DNA of 41,906 nt. Source: Pseudomonadota bacterium. Lineage in GTDB: Bacteria; Pseudomonadota; Alphaproteobacteria; Micropepsales; Micropepsaceae. The stretch spans positions 1-41,906 of the forward strand of contig JAFECP010000020.1 of the NCBI GenBank assembly GCA_018242105.1, read 5' to 3'. Of this stretch, positions 1-9,081 are shown piece after piece. The first letter of the stretch is position 1; the number at the start of each line of letters is the position of its first letter. The notes beneath the pieces were generated by a model. The model made no database searches and was not told where the DNA came from. It saw only the letters and a list, made by a program, of their open reading frames with translations. A program made the position numbers and the translations under genes.

Positions 1-617
1 TGCTGGAAAGCGCCAAACCCGGCGACAAGATTCTGCTCGCACAATTCGGCCAGGGTTGCGACGCGCTTCTGTTCGAGGTGACGCCGGAAATTTCCTCCAT
101 CAAGCGCAATGGCGTCTCTGGATCGCTCGCGCGCCGCAAGGAAGAAACCAACTACAACAAATATCTCGGCTTCAATGGGTTGATCCAACTCGAAAAGGGC
201 ATGCGCGCCGAAGTCGACAAGCGCACGGCGCTCACCGTCCTCTATCGGAAGAACGACATGATCACAGGCCTCGTCGGCGGCAAATGCCGCGTCTGCGGCA
301 CGGGGCAATTTCCGCGCACGCGCATCTGCGTTAATCCGAACTGCAAGGCCGTCGACAGTCAAGATCCGTACAGCTTCGCAGACCAGCAAGGCACCATTCT
401 CTCGTGGTCGGCGGATTTCCTCACCTATTCGATGTCGCCGCCGAACCATTACGGCATGATCACCTTCGCCGATGGTGGCCGCTTCATGGCGGATATCACC
501 GATGTGGATCAGGGCCAAATCGACAGCGGCACCAAAGTCAAAATGGCTTTCCGCATGAAGGATCGCGACGAGAAACGCGGCTTCATTCGCTATTTCTGGA
601 AAACGGTCCCAGTATGA
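1..617 (+). CDS. HMG-CoA synthase-like / DUF35 OB-fold fusion protein, 3' part
   Basis: The open frame is already running at base 3, so the gene begins before the window and only about 204 residues are seen. The first part (GQGCDALLFEV) matches the C-terminal end of thiolase-superfamily HMG-CoA synthase-like proteins. It is followed by a rubredoxin-like zinc ribbon (C-x2-C-x10-C-x4-C, bases about 289-351) and an OB-fold, which together make up DUF35. DUF35 proteins usually form a scaffold that holds acyl-CoA between a thiolase and an HMG-CoA-synthase-like partner; here that domain is fused to the synthase side. The stop overlaps the next start (ATGA), so the genes are probably translationally coupled. 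The substrate cannot be told from this fragment. Confidence 0.8.
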   Translation, partial: LESAKPGDKILLAQFGQGCDALLFEVTPEISSIKRNGVSGSLARRKEETNYNKYLGFNGLIQLEKGMRAEVDKRTALTVLYRKNDMITGLVGGKCRVCGTGQFPRTRICVNPNCKAVDSQDPYSFADQQGTILSWSADFLTYSMSPPNHYGMITFADGGRFMADITDVDQGQIDSGTKVKMAFRMKDRDEKRGFIRYFWKTVPV

Positions 618-1054
618 CCACGGACGAGGACGCCATCGGCCGCGTGATCGACGCCATGTATGCGATGGTGTCCGGTCCCAAGGGCCCGCGCGACTGGAGC
701 AAACAGCGCGACGTGTTCCACGATGAGGCCCGCCAGATGCGCACCGGGCTCGACGCGAACGGCAAGCCGTGGATCAAGATCATGGGGCTGGACGATTATT
801 CGTCCGGCACACGAGACTTCTTTGCCCAGAATGATTTCTTCGAAGTCGAGATAGGCCGGCGCATCCGCGTATTCGGTAACATTGCCGATGCATGGAGCCT
901 GTACGAAGCGCGCACCGCGCCCGATGACAAGAACCCCGAACGTCGTGGCATCAACGCCATCCAGTTTTATCGGGGTGATGACGGTCGCTGGCGCATCATG
1001 TCGATGATCTGGGATAACGAACGTCCTGGCCTGAAGCTGCCGGATCTCGATTGA
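614..1054 (+). CDS. NTF2-like / SnoaL-like protein
   Basis: A 146-residue protein whose length, mixed alpha/beta pattern and aromatic C-terminal strand (FYRGDDGRWRIMSMIWDNE) fit the NTF2-like fold used by SnoaL and DUF4440 proteins. These are small cone-shaped domains that bind or isomerise hydrophobic molecules. The family assignment is from general pattern, not a diagnostic motif. The ATG overlaps the stop of the gene before it by four bases, and its own stop overlaps the TTG of the next gene, so it sits in the middle of a tightly coupled operon and probably acts in the same pathway. No signal peptide or membrane segment is visible. Confidence 0.7.
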   Translation: MTTDEDAIGRVIDAMYAMVSGPKGPRDWSKQRDVFHDEARQMRTGLDANGKPWIKIMGLDDYSSGTRDFFAQNDFFEVEIGRRIRVFGNIADAWSLYEARTAPDDKNPERRGINAIQFYRGDDGRWRIMSMIWDNERPGLKLPDLD

Positions 1055-2211
1055 GCCGCCACGACGTCATCGTTGTCGGCCTGGGCGCGATGGGGAGCGC
1101 CGCGCTCTACCAACTCGCCAAGCGCGGCGTGGGCGTGCTGGGTATCGACCGTTTTGCGCCGCCGCATGAACAAGGCTCCAGCCATGGCGATACGCGCGTT
1201 ACGCGGCTCGCGATAGGCGAGGGGGCGCATTACACGCCGTTGGTCAAGCGCAGCCATGAAATTTGGCATGACATCGAGCGCGAGACCGGTGCCGACCTTC
1301 TCACCCAATGCGGTGAGCTGATCATTTCCAGCAAGAACCGAAAATCATCCATTCATGTCGAAGGCTTCTTCCAGAACACCGTGGATGCCGCGCACGCTCA
1401 TGGCGTCGCGCATGAATTGCTGGACGCATCGCAAATCCGCACGCGCTATCCGCAGTTCAATATCCGCGATGACGAAATTGGCTATTTCGAAGCCGAAGCA
1501 GGCTTTGTCCGTCCGGAAGCTTGTATCGATGCTGAGTTAACTCTGGCGAGAAAGCACGGAGCGGAAATTCGCACGGGTGAAACGGTCCTCGGCCTTGACG
1601 CCGGCCGGAACGGTGTAACGGTTAAAACAGATCACAGGACTTATCAGGCGGACAGGCTGATCGTTGCCGCCGGTGCGTGGCTGCCGAAGCTGCTGGGCCA
1701 CGATTTCGACAGGCTGTTCAAAATCTATCGTCAAGTGCTGTGCTGGTTCGCGGTCGAGGGTGACGTCGCTGCTTATGAGCCAGAACGTTTTCCCGTATTC
1801 ATCTGGGAATTGCCGGTTTCGCCTCAGGGCATCTACGGCTTCCCGGCGATCGACGGTGCCCTTAAAGTCGCAACCGAACAATACGCTGCCACGACGTCAC
1901 CGGAACATGTGGACCGGTCTGTTTCGACAGAAGAGGTCGAAAACATGCACCGCAATTATATCGCTCCCTATCTGAAGGGTGTGACGTCTAACTGCGTAAA
2001 GGCAAAAGCCTGCCTCTACACGGTGACGCCGGATGCGGGCTTCATTCTGGATACGCTGCCATCGTCCGAGCGGGTGATCGTTGCGTCCTGTTGTTCCGGC
2101 CACGGCTTCAAGCATTCCGCGGCCGTCGGCGAGGTTCTGGCGGACAAGGCGGAAAACCGCGCGGGATCGCTGGATAGCGCCCTGTTCCGTCTGGGGCGGT
2201 TTTCGGTTTAA
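1051..2211 (+). CDS. FAD-dependent amine oxidase, sarcosine / N-methyltryptophan oxidase family
   Basis: 386 residues, the usual length of monomeric sarcosine oxidase and N-methyl-L-tryptophan oxidase (SolA). The N-terminal dinucleotide-binding motif GLGAMGSA (residues about 10-17) is followed by GSSHGDTRVTR, typical of the family. A cysteine at about residue 321 in ACLYTVTPD lies where these enzymes carry covalently bound FAD, and CSGHGFKHS near the end completes the FAD site. Such enzymes oxidise the C-N bond of secondary amines and give H2O2 and an aldehyde, often formaldehyde; frmA lies about 5 kb downstream. The start is TTG overlapping the preceding stop. The real substrate is unknown. 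Confidence 0.85.
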   Translation: MSRHDVIVVGLGAMGSAALYQLAKRGVGVLGIDRFAPPHEQGSSHGDTRVTRLAIGEGAHYTPLVKRSHEIWHDIERETGADLLTQCGELIISSKNRKSSIHVEGFFQNTVDAAHAHGVAHELLDASQIRTRYPQFNIRDDEIGYFEAEAGFVRPEACIDAELTLARKHGAEIRTGETVLGLDAGRNGVTVKTDHRTYQADRLIVAAGAWLPKLLGHDFDRLFKIYRQVLCWFAVEGDVAAYEPERFPVFIWELPVSPQGIYGFPAIDGALKVATEQYAATTSPEHVDRSVSTEEVENMHRNYIAPYLKGVTSNCVKAKACLYTVTPDAGFILDTLPSSERVIVASCCSGHGFKHSAAVGEVLADKAENRAGSLDSALFRLGRFSV

Positions 2212-2240
2212 GCTTCATAAAAATATCCCAAGAGGCCGCC

Positions 2241-3428
2241 ATGCCCTATGTCGAGAACCGCATCGTTCACGATGCCGATTCCCATTTAATGGAATTGACC
2301 GATTGCCTGGACGCGTTCCTCGATCCCAAATATCGCGCCGCCTACGACGACTTGCCCAAACTGAAAGCATGGCCGCGCGACGGCAAGCTGGTGAAGCACG
2401 CCAACCAGCAGCACGACGACGCCGAATTCCGCGCCGGTTCCGATACCAACATTCTTCTGCGCAAGAACTACGAAGCGCTGGGCTCGTTCCGCAAACAGGA
2501 CCGTCCGCACGCGCTCGATCTTCTTGGTTTCACCAGCCAGTTGATCTTCACGACTTGGTGCCTCGGCAATTTCGGCCTCGACGACGACAATCCCGAACTC
2601 GCTTATGCCGTGGCGCAGGCGCACAACCGCATGATGGTGGATTTCTGCTCGGTGGATCGCCGCTTTCTCGGCACCGGTTATGTGCCGCTCTCCGATTTCG
2701 AGCGAGCGCCTAAAGCTGCGCGCGAGGCTATCGATCTGGGTTGCAAGGCGCTGCTCATTCCGTCCAAGCCGCCGCGTGGCCATTCGCCCAGCCACATCGC
2801 CTTCGATCCGATCTGGGCGATGGCGCAGGAAGCCGGATTGCCGATCGTGTTCCACGTCGGCGGCGAAGAGAAGCTCGATCCGGCCTATTTCGAAAACGGT
2901 CTGCCGCGGGTGAAGGATTTCCACGGCGGCGAGGAGAACTTTACCTCGGTCAGCTATATGCCGATCCCACATTCGGTGATGAACACACTGGCCGCGCTGA
3001 TCTTCGACGGTGTGTTTGATCGCTTCCCGAAGCTGAAATTCGGCGCCATCGAATTGGGTGCATCGTGGCTTCCCGGCTGGATGCGCAATCTGGATAGCGC
3101 CGCGCAAGCCTTCATCAAGAACGAGGACCGACTCCAAAAGCTTTCCGCGCGTCCATCGGAGATCGTGCGCCGTCAGTTGCGCGTCACGCCTTATCCGCAT
3201 GAGGATGTGGGCTGGATCATCGCCAATGCTGGCGAGGAGGTGTGCCTGTTCTCGTCCGACTTCCCGCATGTGGAAGGGGCCCGCAATCCGCTCAAACGCT
3301 TCAACGACAGCCTCGCCGATACAGCCCCCCGTGCGGTTGAGCGTTTCTATTGCGACAATTTCGTCGATCTGATGGGCGAGGGTCTTGCGGCCGATCTGCG
3401 GCATCCTAGGATGCAAAGCGCCGCATAA
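2241..3428 (+). CDS. Amidohydrolase family protein (amidohydrolase 2, ACMSD-like TIM barrel)
   Basis: 395 residues. The N-terminal DADSHLME replaces the classical HxH pair, as in a large group of uncharacterised amidohydrolase-2 proteins. Other recognisable pieces are the HVGG strand, GAIELGASWLPGWM and the late metal/active-site segment FSSDFPHVEG. Members hydrolyse or decarboxylate small acids; no substrate can be inferred. It starts 29 bp after the oxidase stop with an AGAGG-type ribosome site and is probably the last gene of this operon, because a strong hairpin terminator follows eight bases after its stop. Confidence 0.82.
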   Translation: MPYVENRIVHDADSHLMELTDCLDAFLDPKYRAAYDDLPKLKAWPRDGKLVKHANQQHDDAEFRAGSDTNILLRKNYEALGSFRKQDRPHALDLLGFTSQLIFTTWCLGNFGLDDDNPELAYAVAQAHNRMMVDFCSVDRRFLGTGYVPLSDFERAPKAAREAIDLGCKALLIPSKPPRGHSPSHIAFDPIWAMAQEAGLPIVFHVGGEEKLDPAYFENGLPRVKDFHGGEENFTSVSYMPIPHSVMNTLAALIFDGVFDRFPKLKFGAIELGASWLPGWMRNLDSAAQAFIKNEDRLQKLSARPSEIVRRQLRVTPYPHEDVGWIIANAGEEVCLFSSDFPHVEGARNPLKRFNDSLADTAPRAVERFYCDNFVDLMGEGLAADLRHPRMQSAA

Positions 3429-3430
3429 AC

Positions 3431-3460
3431 AAAAAGGCCCGGTGGTGACACCGGGCCTTT
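3431..3460. terminator. Bidirectional rho-independent terminator
   Basis: A perfect 9-bp stem (3436-3444 with 3449-3457, GGCCCGGTG/CACCGGGCC) and a 4-base loop, with an A-run on the left and TTT on the right. It lies between the convergent amidohydrolase and DUF992 genes and can serve both. Confidence 0.85.
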
Positions 3461-3480
3461 CGCTTTCACATGCAACAGGA

Positions 3481-3954
3481 TTAGTCGTGCGTGAATTTCA
3501 GGCTCATCGCGCCGATGCCCGCTGCGACGTTCAGGCCTTTTTCGCCCGAAATGCTGATCGGCTGCAGGGTGATCGATTTGTCGAAGCCGCCAATGAGCAC
3601 GTTGGCGCCCACACCTACACCGACCGCAGCAGATGCTGTCGCGCCGGCATAGTCGCCTTCCAGCGCACCCGGCTTCAGGTCGGAAGTCGGCGCAATCACG
3701 CCCCACACGATGACCGAGCTTTCCGTATAGCCCAGATCGATGCCGTATTTGTTCACGGTGCCGATATAATGCTCTGGACCGTGGTGCGGGCGGTACACGC
3801 AGCGCAGATCCTTGGAGGAGCCGAACACGAAGCCCCAGCCGCTGGAAACGTGGCAGGTCAGAACGCCGACCTTTATGCCGGCGGCGCTGGCGGGGACGGC
3901 CGCGAGGCCGACGGTGAGGGCGGCAGCGGCCGCGGCAATGGCAAATTTCTTCAT
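3481..3954 (-). CDS. DUF992 family secreted protein
   Basis: 157 residues with a clear Sec signal peptide (MKKFAIAAAAAALTVGLA..., cleavage near ASA-AG at about residue 25). The mature part has the DUF992 signature: VGVLTCHVSSGWGFVFGSS followed by DLRC and a glycine-rich C-terminal half rich in small residues. DUF992 proteins are short exported proteins almost confined to Alphaproteobacteria and have no established function; periplasmic or outer-membrane location is likely. The ribosome site AGGAG lies 11 bases before the ATG. An EcfG-type stress promoter candidate lies about 100 bp upstream. It converges with the amidohydrolase on a shared terminator. Confidence 0.88.
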   Translation of the reverse strand: MKKFAIAAAAAALTVGLAAVPASAAGIKVGVLTCHVSSGWGFVFGSSKDLRCVYRPHHGPEHYIGTVNKYGIDLGYTESSVIVWGVIAPTSDLKPGALEGDYAGATASAAVGVGVGANVLIGGFDKSITLQPISISGEKGLNVAAGIGAMSLKFTHD

Positions 3955-4288
3955 GGGATCACATGCTCCTGAGTTAATCCGATTTGGTCAGCCACTCTCG
4001 CGGAACGCGAAAATGCCGCCGCGAAACTTCAATCGCGACTGTATCGATAGAACGGCACCCACAACCGAAGGTTCCATGGATTTTGCGCAAAGTTCCCTCC
4101 ATATCTATCCTTGCAATTAGGAAATAAAGTTTCACTATAGAACGTTCCGATTCGACCCTTCGGTTGGCACCGCAGGGGAGGGGGGTAGGTGGAAACCTAA
4201 AACAAATAATCGAGTGTTGAATTCCGCTCGCTTTACACCCCCTCAGACCGGTTCTTAGATGACATCCAGTCAGGTACTGGAGGAATCG
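3955..4288. other. Divergent intergenic region, DUF992 / thiolase
   Basis: About 330 bp without a convincing gene, visibly more AT-rich than its surroundings between 4090 and 4140. It contains the GGAAC-N16-CGTT site described separately. A possible sigma-70-type pair on the plus strand (TTGCAA and TATAGA around 4112-4141, spacing 19) could drive the thiolase. No tRNA, riboswitch or clear small RNA was recognised. Confidence 0.5.
4051..4075 (-). promoter_or_regulatory. Candidate EcfG (general stress sigma factor) promoter for the DUF992 gene
   Basis: On the minus strand GGAAC (4071-4075) is followed after exactly 16 bases by CGTT (4051-4054), the consensus of alphaproteobacterial EcfG/RpoE2/SigT promoters. 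It points at the DUF992 gene, leaving a leader of about 90 bases. Confidence 0.55.
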
Positions 4289-5491
4289 ATGGCATCGGGC
4301 ATCAAAGACAAGGTCGCCATTCTGGGCATGGGCTGCTCGAAATTCGGTGAGCGCTGGGAATCCGGTGCCGAGGAACTGATGGTCGAAGCCTATCTCGAAG
4401 CTATGGTGGACGCCGGCGTCGAGACCAATCAGGTCCAGGCCGCCTGGTTCTCCACCGCCATGGAGGACCAGCATGTTGGCAAGGGCGGCACGCCGCTTTC
4501 GGTTGCCCTGCGTCTGCCCAACATCCCGGTGACGCATGTAGAAAACTTCTGCGCCTCCGGATCGGAAGCATTTCGCGGGGCAGTCTATGCGGTCGCCGCC
4601 GGCGCTTGCGACATAGCGCTGGCGCTGGGCGTCGAGAAGTTGAAAGACACCGGTTATGGCGGCCTGCCGCAACGCGAGAACGGCACGCTCAATCCGCTGT
4701 GGAGCGCAAACGGTTCGGCTCCCGGCAACTTCGCTCAACTCGCGAGCGCCTATCGCAACAAGCATGGCGTCTCGAAAGAAGATTTGAAGCGCGCCATCGC
4801 CCATGTTTCGGTGAAGAGCCACGCGAACGGAACGAAAAATCCGAAGGCGCATCTGCAAAAGGCCATTACCGAAGAGATGTGCCTGAACGCGCCGATGATC
4901 GCCGAGCCGCTGGGCCTGTTCGATTGCTGCGGTGTTTCGGACGGCGCCGCCTGCGCTATCGTCACGACGCCGGAAATCGCCCGCGCGATGGGCAAGAAGA
5001 ATCTCATCACCGTGAAAGCGCTGCAGCTTTCTCTCTCGAACGGGTCGGAGAGCCAGCACAATTCCTGGGACGGTTCTTACTTCCACACCGCCCGTATCGC
5101 CGCGAAGAAAGCTTACGAGGAAGCGGGCATCCGCGATCCGCGCAACGAAGTCTCGATGATGGAAGTGCATGACTGCTTCTCCGTCACCGAACTGGTGACG
5201 ATGGAAGACCTCCATATCTCGAAAGAGGGCGAAGGCTGGAAAGATGTCATGAACGGCTTCTACGATGCTGACGGCCAGGTGCCGTGCCAGATCGACGGTG
5301 GCCTGAAATGCTTCGGCCATCCCATCGGCGCCAGCGGGTTGCGCATGCTGTACGAAATGTATTTGCAGCTTCAGGGGCGTGCGGGTGCGCGGCAGCTCAA
5401 CGACCCGAAGATCGGCCTCACGCACAATCTCGGCGGCGCGCCCAATATGAATGTCTGCTCCGTCGCGATCATCGGCGCGCGGGGCGCCTAA
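4289..5491 (+). CDS. Thiolase family protein (acetyl-CoA acetyltransferase / SCP-x-like)
   Basis: 400 residues from the ATG at 4289, chosen because GGAGGA lies just before it and the protein then begins like its relatives (MASGIKDKVAILGMGCSKFGE). An ATG in frame 30 bases upstream has no ribosome site. The nucleophilic cysteine is in ENFCASGSEA (about residue 88), and the C-terminal catalytic region reads CFGHPIGASG. This is the thiolase branch that usually works with a DUF35 OB-fold protein, as in thiolase/HMG-CoA synthase/DUF35 complexes and SCP-x-like beta-oxidation thiolases. No stand-alone DUF35 gene adjoins it, but the fusion at the left end of the window could serve. It condenses or cleaves acyl-CoA; chain length is unknown. 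Confidence 0.85.
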   Translation: MASGIKDKVAILGMGCSKFGERWESGAEELMVEAYLEAMVDAGVETNQVQAAWFSTAMEDQHVGKGGTPLSVALRLPNIPVTHVENFCASGSEAFRGAVYAVAAGACDIALALGVEKLKDTGYGGLPQRENGTLNPLWSANGSAPGNFAQLASAYRNKHGVSKEDLKRAIAHVSVKSHANGTKNPKAHLQKAITEEMCLNAPMIAEPLGLFDCCGVSDGAACAIVTTPEIARAMGKKNLITVKALQLSLSNGSESQHNSWDGSYFHTARIAAKKAYEEAGIRDPRNEVSMMEVHDCFSVTELVTMEDLHISKEGEGWKDVMNGFYDADGQVPCQIDGGLKCFGHPIGASGLRMLYEMYLQLQGRAGARQLNDPKIGLTHNLGGAPNMNVCSVAIIGARGA

Positions 5492-5510
5492 AAGGCGCTA
5501 AGGGTACGGC

Positions 5511-6950
5511 ATGAGCACCGTCACGATTTATCCGGCCATCCTTTCGGGCGGTGTTGGCACACGTCTCTGGCCGCTAGCGCGGGCATCCACGCCCAAACAG
5601 CTTCTCGCGCTCTATGGAAAAAACACGCTGATCCAGGACACGGCTCTGCGCGCCACGTTTCCCAACGCCGCTCCGCCGCTGGTGGTCTGTGGTGAAAGAC
5701 ATCGCTTCATCGTTGCCGAACAGATGCAGGAAGTGGGCATATCACCCGCCGCTATCGTGCTGGAACCGGTGGGTCGCAATACGGCCCCCGCTGCGGCGAT
5801 CATTTCGCTGATGGTTGCCGAGAAGTATCCGCAAGGCCTGATTCTTCTTCTCCCGTCGGATCACGTGATTCAGGACATTGCTGCGTTTCAGACTGCCGTC
5901 GCCAAAGCTACTACCGCAGCGCGAGATGGCTACATCGTAGCCTTCGGTCTGAAACCGAGCGGCGCCGAGACAGGCTACGGCTACATCGAAGTCGGCCCGC
6001 CACTTAAAAATGGTGAAGGGGCGAACAGTATATCCCGTTTTCTCGAAAAGCCTGACGCAAAAGCGGCCGCTGCGTATTCGCAATCCGGCAACTATTGCTG
6101 GAACAGCGGAATGCTCCTTTTTCGCGCGGACGTCATGCTCGCCGAGTTGAGAAGCTTGGCCCCGGACATCGTCGGTCCGTGCACGTCTGCGCTGGCTGCT
6201 GCGTCTCGCGATTCCGATTTTGTTCGCCTCGATACACCGTCTTTCGAGAGTGCGCCGAACATCTCCATCGATGTCGCAATAATGGAAAAAACGGCAAAGG
6301 CTGCCGTCGTTCCTTGTGATCTGGGATGGGCGGATGTCGGCACCTGGTCCTCTTTGTGGTCGTTGGAAGAACGGGATGCGGACGACAACGTCCTTCAGGG
6401 CGATGTTGTTACGGTCGATGCGCAGGGCTCCTTCGTGCGCAGCGACCGCGGTTTGACAGCGCTTGTCGGCGTGAAGGACCTGGTTGTGGTCGCGATCGAG
6501 GACATCGTGCTTGTCGCTGACCGGATGCACACGCAAAGCGTCAGCGCGGTCGTTCAGAAGTTGAAGTCGTTAAATAGACCTGAAGTTTCGGATCATCCTC
6601 GTGTGCAGCGTCCATGGGGTAGCTATCAATCCATCGACAGCGGCGCTGGCTTTCAGGTGAAAGAAATCGTGGTGAAACCCGGTGGGCGGCTTTCGCTTCA
6701 AATGCATCACAAGCGCGCCGAGCATTGGGTGGTGGTTGAAGGCACGGCGCAGGTCACTTGCGACGGCAAGGTCTTCACCCTCAATACCAATGAAGCGACC
6801 TTCATCCCGCTTGGTGCGAAGCACCGTCTGGAAAACCTCGGCAAGACGTTGCTGCGCTTGATCGAGGTACAGTGCGGGTCTTACCTCGGCGAGGACGACA
6901 TCGTCCGGTTCGAAGACGTTTACGGCCGTGCCGACAGTAGGAAAGCTTAG
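5511..6950 (+). CDS. manC: Mannose-1-phosphate guanylyltransferase / mannose-6-phosphate isomerase
   Basis: 479 residues, the normal length of the bifunctional type II enzyme (ManC/AlgA/XanB). The N-terminal nucleotidyltransferase carries the pyrophosphorylase signature ([18 protein letters not shown], residues about 12-29) and FLEKP near residue 173. The C-terminal cupin-type isomerase begins at RPWGSYQ and contains [19 protein letters not shown] with its metal-binding histidines. It makes GDP-mannose in the cytoplasm for exopolysaccharide, O-antigen or GDP-fucose. It follows the thiolase by 19 bp but is probably functionally separate. Its stop overlaps that of the convergent frmA by three bases, so no terminator fits between them. 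Confidence 0.93.
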   Translation: MSTVTIYPAILSGGVGTRLWPLARASTPKQLLALYGKNTLIQDTALRATFPNAAPPLVVCGERHRFIVAEQMQEVGISPAAIVLEPVGRNTAPAAAIISLMVAEKYPQGLILLLPSDHVIQDIAAFQTAVAKATTAARDGYIVAFGLKPSGAETGYGYIEVGPPLKNGEGANSISRFLEKPDAKAAAAYSQSGNYCWNSGMLLFRADVMLAELRSLAPDIVGPCTSALAAASRDSDFVRLDTPSFESAPNISIDVAIMEKTAKAAVVPCDLGWADVGTWSSLWSLEERDADDNVLQGDVVTVDAQGSFVRSDRGLTALVGVKDLVVVAIEDIVLVADRMHTQSVSAVVQKLKSLNRPEVSDHPRVQRPWGSYQSIDSGAGFQVKEIVVKPGGRLSLQMHHKRAEHWVVVEGTAQVTCDGKVFTLNTNEATFIPLGAKHRLENLGKTLLRLIEVQCGSYLGEDDIVRFEDVYGRADSRKA

Positions 6951-8056
6951 TAAACGACGACCGACCGGATCGATTTTCCTTCGTGCATCAGATCGAAGGC
7001 GTCGTTGATCTTCTCCAGCGGCATCTGGTGCGTGATCAGATCGTCGATATTGATCTTTTTATCCATGTACCAATCGACGATCTTCGGTACATCGGTGCGG
7101 CCTCTGGCGCCTCCGAAGGCCGTGCCCTTCCAGACACGCCCTGTGACCAACTGGAACGGCCGGGTTGCGATTTCCTGGCCGGCGCCAGCCACCCCGATGA
7201 TGATGCTTTGTCCCCAGCCGCGATGGCAACACTCCAGCGCCTGCCGCATCGTGTTCACATTGCCGATACATTCGAAGCTGTAGTCCGCGCCGCCGCCGGT
7301 CAGTTCGACCAGATGCGCGACGAGATCGCCTTTCACATCCTTCGGATTAACGAAATGCGTCATGCCGAACTGCCGCGCAATCGCCTCGCGCGCGGGATTG
7401 AGGTCAACGCCGACAATCATATTGGCGCCCACCATCTTCGCGCCCTGAATGACGTTCAGTCCGATACCGCCAAGGCCGAACACGACGACATTCGCGCCGG
7501 CCTCGACCTTCGCCGTGAAAATCACCGCGCCAACGCCTGTCGTGACGCCGCAGCCAATGTAGCAGACCTTGTCGAAGGGCGCGTCGGAACGGATTTTCGC
7601 CAGCGCGATTTCCGGCATCACGGTGTGGTTCGCAAAGGTCGAGCAGCCCATATAGTGCAGTACGGGCTTGCCCTTGAATGAGAAGCGGCTGGTGCCGTCC
7701 GGCATCACGCCTTTGCCCTGTGTCGCACGGATGGAGGTGCAGAGGTTTGTCTTGTGGCTCGTGCAGCTTTTGCATTCGCGGCATTCCGGCGTGTAGAGCG
7801 GAATGACGTGGTCGCCTGGCTTGAGCGACTTCACGCCGGGGCCGACTTCCAGCACAATGCCTGCGCCTTCATGGCCGAGGATGACGGGAAACTGTCCCTC
7901 GGGATCGGCACCCGACAGCGTGAACGCGTCGGTATGGCAGATACCGGTCGCTTTCAACTCGACGAGGACTTCTCCGGGCTTGGGACCTTCCAGATCGACC
8001 ATCTCGATTTCCAGCGGCTTTCCTGCAGAAAAGGCCAATGCAGCGCACGTCTTCAT
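6947..8056 (-). CDS. frmA: S-(hydroxymethyl)glutathione dehydrogenase / class III alcohol dehydrogenase
   Basis: 369 residues from the ATG at 8056 (GGAGA about 8 bases before it); an upstream in-frame start adds only eight residues. Catalytic zinc ligands are visible: Cys40 in GICHTD and the GHE motif near residue 62. The four-cysteine structural zinc loop ([15 protein letters not shown]) follows. The NAD-binding glycine motif GLGGIG lies near residue 195. [11 protein letters not shown] and [10 protein letters not shown] are characteristic of class III enzymes. It oxidises the glutathione adduct of formaldehyde to S-formylglutathione; it also acts on S-nitrosoglutathione. No frmB esterase or frmR repressor adjoins it. 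It is read alone on the minus strand. Confidence 0.95.
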   Translation of the reverse strand: MKTCAALAFSAGKPLEIEMVDLEGPKPGEVLVELKATGICHTDAFTLSGADPEGQFPVILGHEGAGIVLEVGPGVKSLKPGDHVIPLYTPECRECKSCTSHKTNLCTSIRATQGKGVMPDGTSRFSFKGKPVLHYMGCSTFANHTVMPEIALAKIRSDAPFDKVCYIGCGVTTGVGAVIFTAKVEAGANVVVFGLGGIGLNVIQGAKMVGANMIVGVDLNPAREAIARQFGMTHFVNPKDVKGDLVAHLVELTGGGADYSFECIGNVNTMRQALECCHRGWGQSIIIGVAGAGQEIATRPFQLVTGRVWKGTAFGGARGRTDVPKIVDWYMDKKINIDDLITHQMPLEKINDAFDLMHEGKSIRSVVVY

Positions 8057-8166
8057 AGTTCTGTCTCCGATTCCCAGCACAGGATTTGGTCATATTGTGC
8101 TGCCATAGTGGCGAAGCTGAAGGGTCATACCTATCTTTCTGGCGTGGGCACAAGATTCGGGGCACA

Positions 8167-9081
8167 ATGATCGAAGTCCGCGAGCTGGTTTATGAGTATC
8201 CGACGAAACGGGCGCTGGAAGGCGTATCGCTCAGCGTGCCCGCGCAAACCATCGTGGCCCTGGTCGGCCCCAACGGGGCGGGCAAAACGACCTTGCTGCG
8301 CTGCCTCGCTGCGCTTGAGCCGCCTTATTCCGGAACGGTGACGATCGACGGCCTCGACACGCGCGAACACCCTCGCGAAATCCATGCCCGGCTCGGTTAT
8401 CTGCCCGATTTCTACGGCCTTTATGACGAACTCACGGTCCGCCGCTGCCTGACCTATGCCGCCTGGTCGCACGGACTGGCTGTGGAAGCGGTCGATACTG
8501 CTGTCACGAAAGCTGCCGGCCGTGTCGGACTGTTGGACCGCATGGAAACCAAGGCGGGTGAGCTTTCGCGCGGCCTGCGTCAGCGTCTTGGTATCGGTCA
8601 GGCCATCGTTCACGAACCGAAGGTGCTGTTGCTTGACGAACCGGCCGCCGGTCTGGACCCCCAGGCGCGGCGCGACCTCTCCAGTCTGCTGACGTCTTTG
8701 CGCGACGCAGGCATGACGCTGGTCGTGTCGTCACACATTCTTGCCGAGCTTGAAGATTATTGCTCCGAAATGATCATCATCGAGAACGGTCGTATCGTTG
8801 GTGGCCGTCCCATCAAGGTCAAGGATGTCGAACGGCCGCGCTTTATGATCGAAATCGCCACAGCGCGTGCCGATTTTGCGCAGTTTCTCAAAGACGCAGG
8901 CGTCGATGTGGTGGAAGTAGACGAGCATCACGCTCTCATCACGTTTACGCGCAATGCGGCGGCTCGGGCCAAATTGCTGCGCGATCTGGTCACGGCGGGA
9001 TTTGAAGTATCGAGCTTCGGTGAATCCTCGAAGGCGCTCGAAGAGACTTATTTCAGCCAAATTGGAAGAGGGGCGGCATGA
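8167..9081 (+). CDS. ABC transporter ATP-binding protein
   Basis: 304 residues from the ATG at 8167; the frame extends further upstream, but the family begins at MIEVRELVYEY. Walker A is GPNGAGKTT (about residue 37), the signature is LSRGLRQRLG, and Walker B is VLLLDEPAAGLDP, followed by the H-loop SSHI. The signature replaces the common LSGGQ with LSRGL, as in many ABC-2 type exporters. The C-terminal 80 residues form the regulatory tail seen in CcmA/NatA-like subunits. The gene overlaps the membrane subunit by four bases (ATGA), so the two form one transporter; the cargo is not evident. Confidence 0.9.
   Translation: MIEVRELVYEYPTKRALEGVSLSVPAQTIVALVGPNGAGKTTLLRCLAALEPPYSGTVTIDGLDTREHPREIHARLGYLPDFYGLYDELTVRRCLTYAAWSHGLAVEAVDTAVTKAAGRVGLLDRMETKAGELSRGLRQRLGIGQAIVHEPKVLLLDEPAAGLDPQARRDLSSLLTSLRDAGMTLVVSSHILAELEDYCSEMIIIENGRIVGGRPIKVKDVERPRFMIEIATARADFAQFLKDAGVDVVEVDEHHALITFTRNAAARAKLLRDLVTAGFEVSSFGESSKALEETYFSQIGRGAA

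Noticed and set aside
4259-4288. Upstream ATG for the thiolase at 4259
   Set aside because: No ribosome site, and it would add ten residues absent at the start of related thiolases; 4289 has GGAGGA before it.
3974-5425. 483-codon open frame antisense to the thiolase
   Set aside because: The opposite strand encodes a complete thiolase with its catalytic residues; the antisense translation has no domain.
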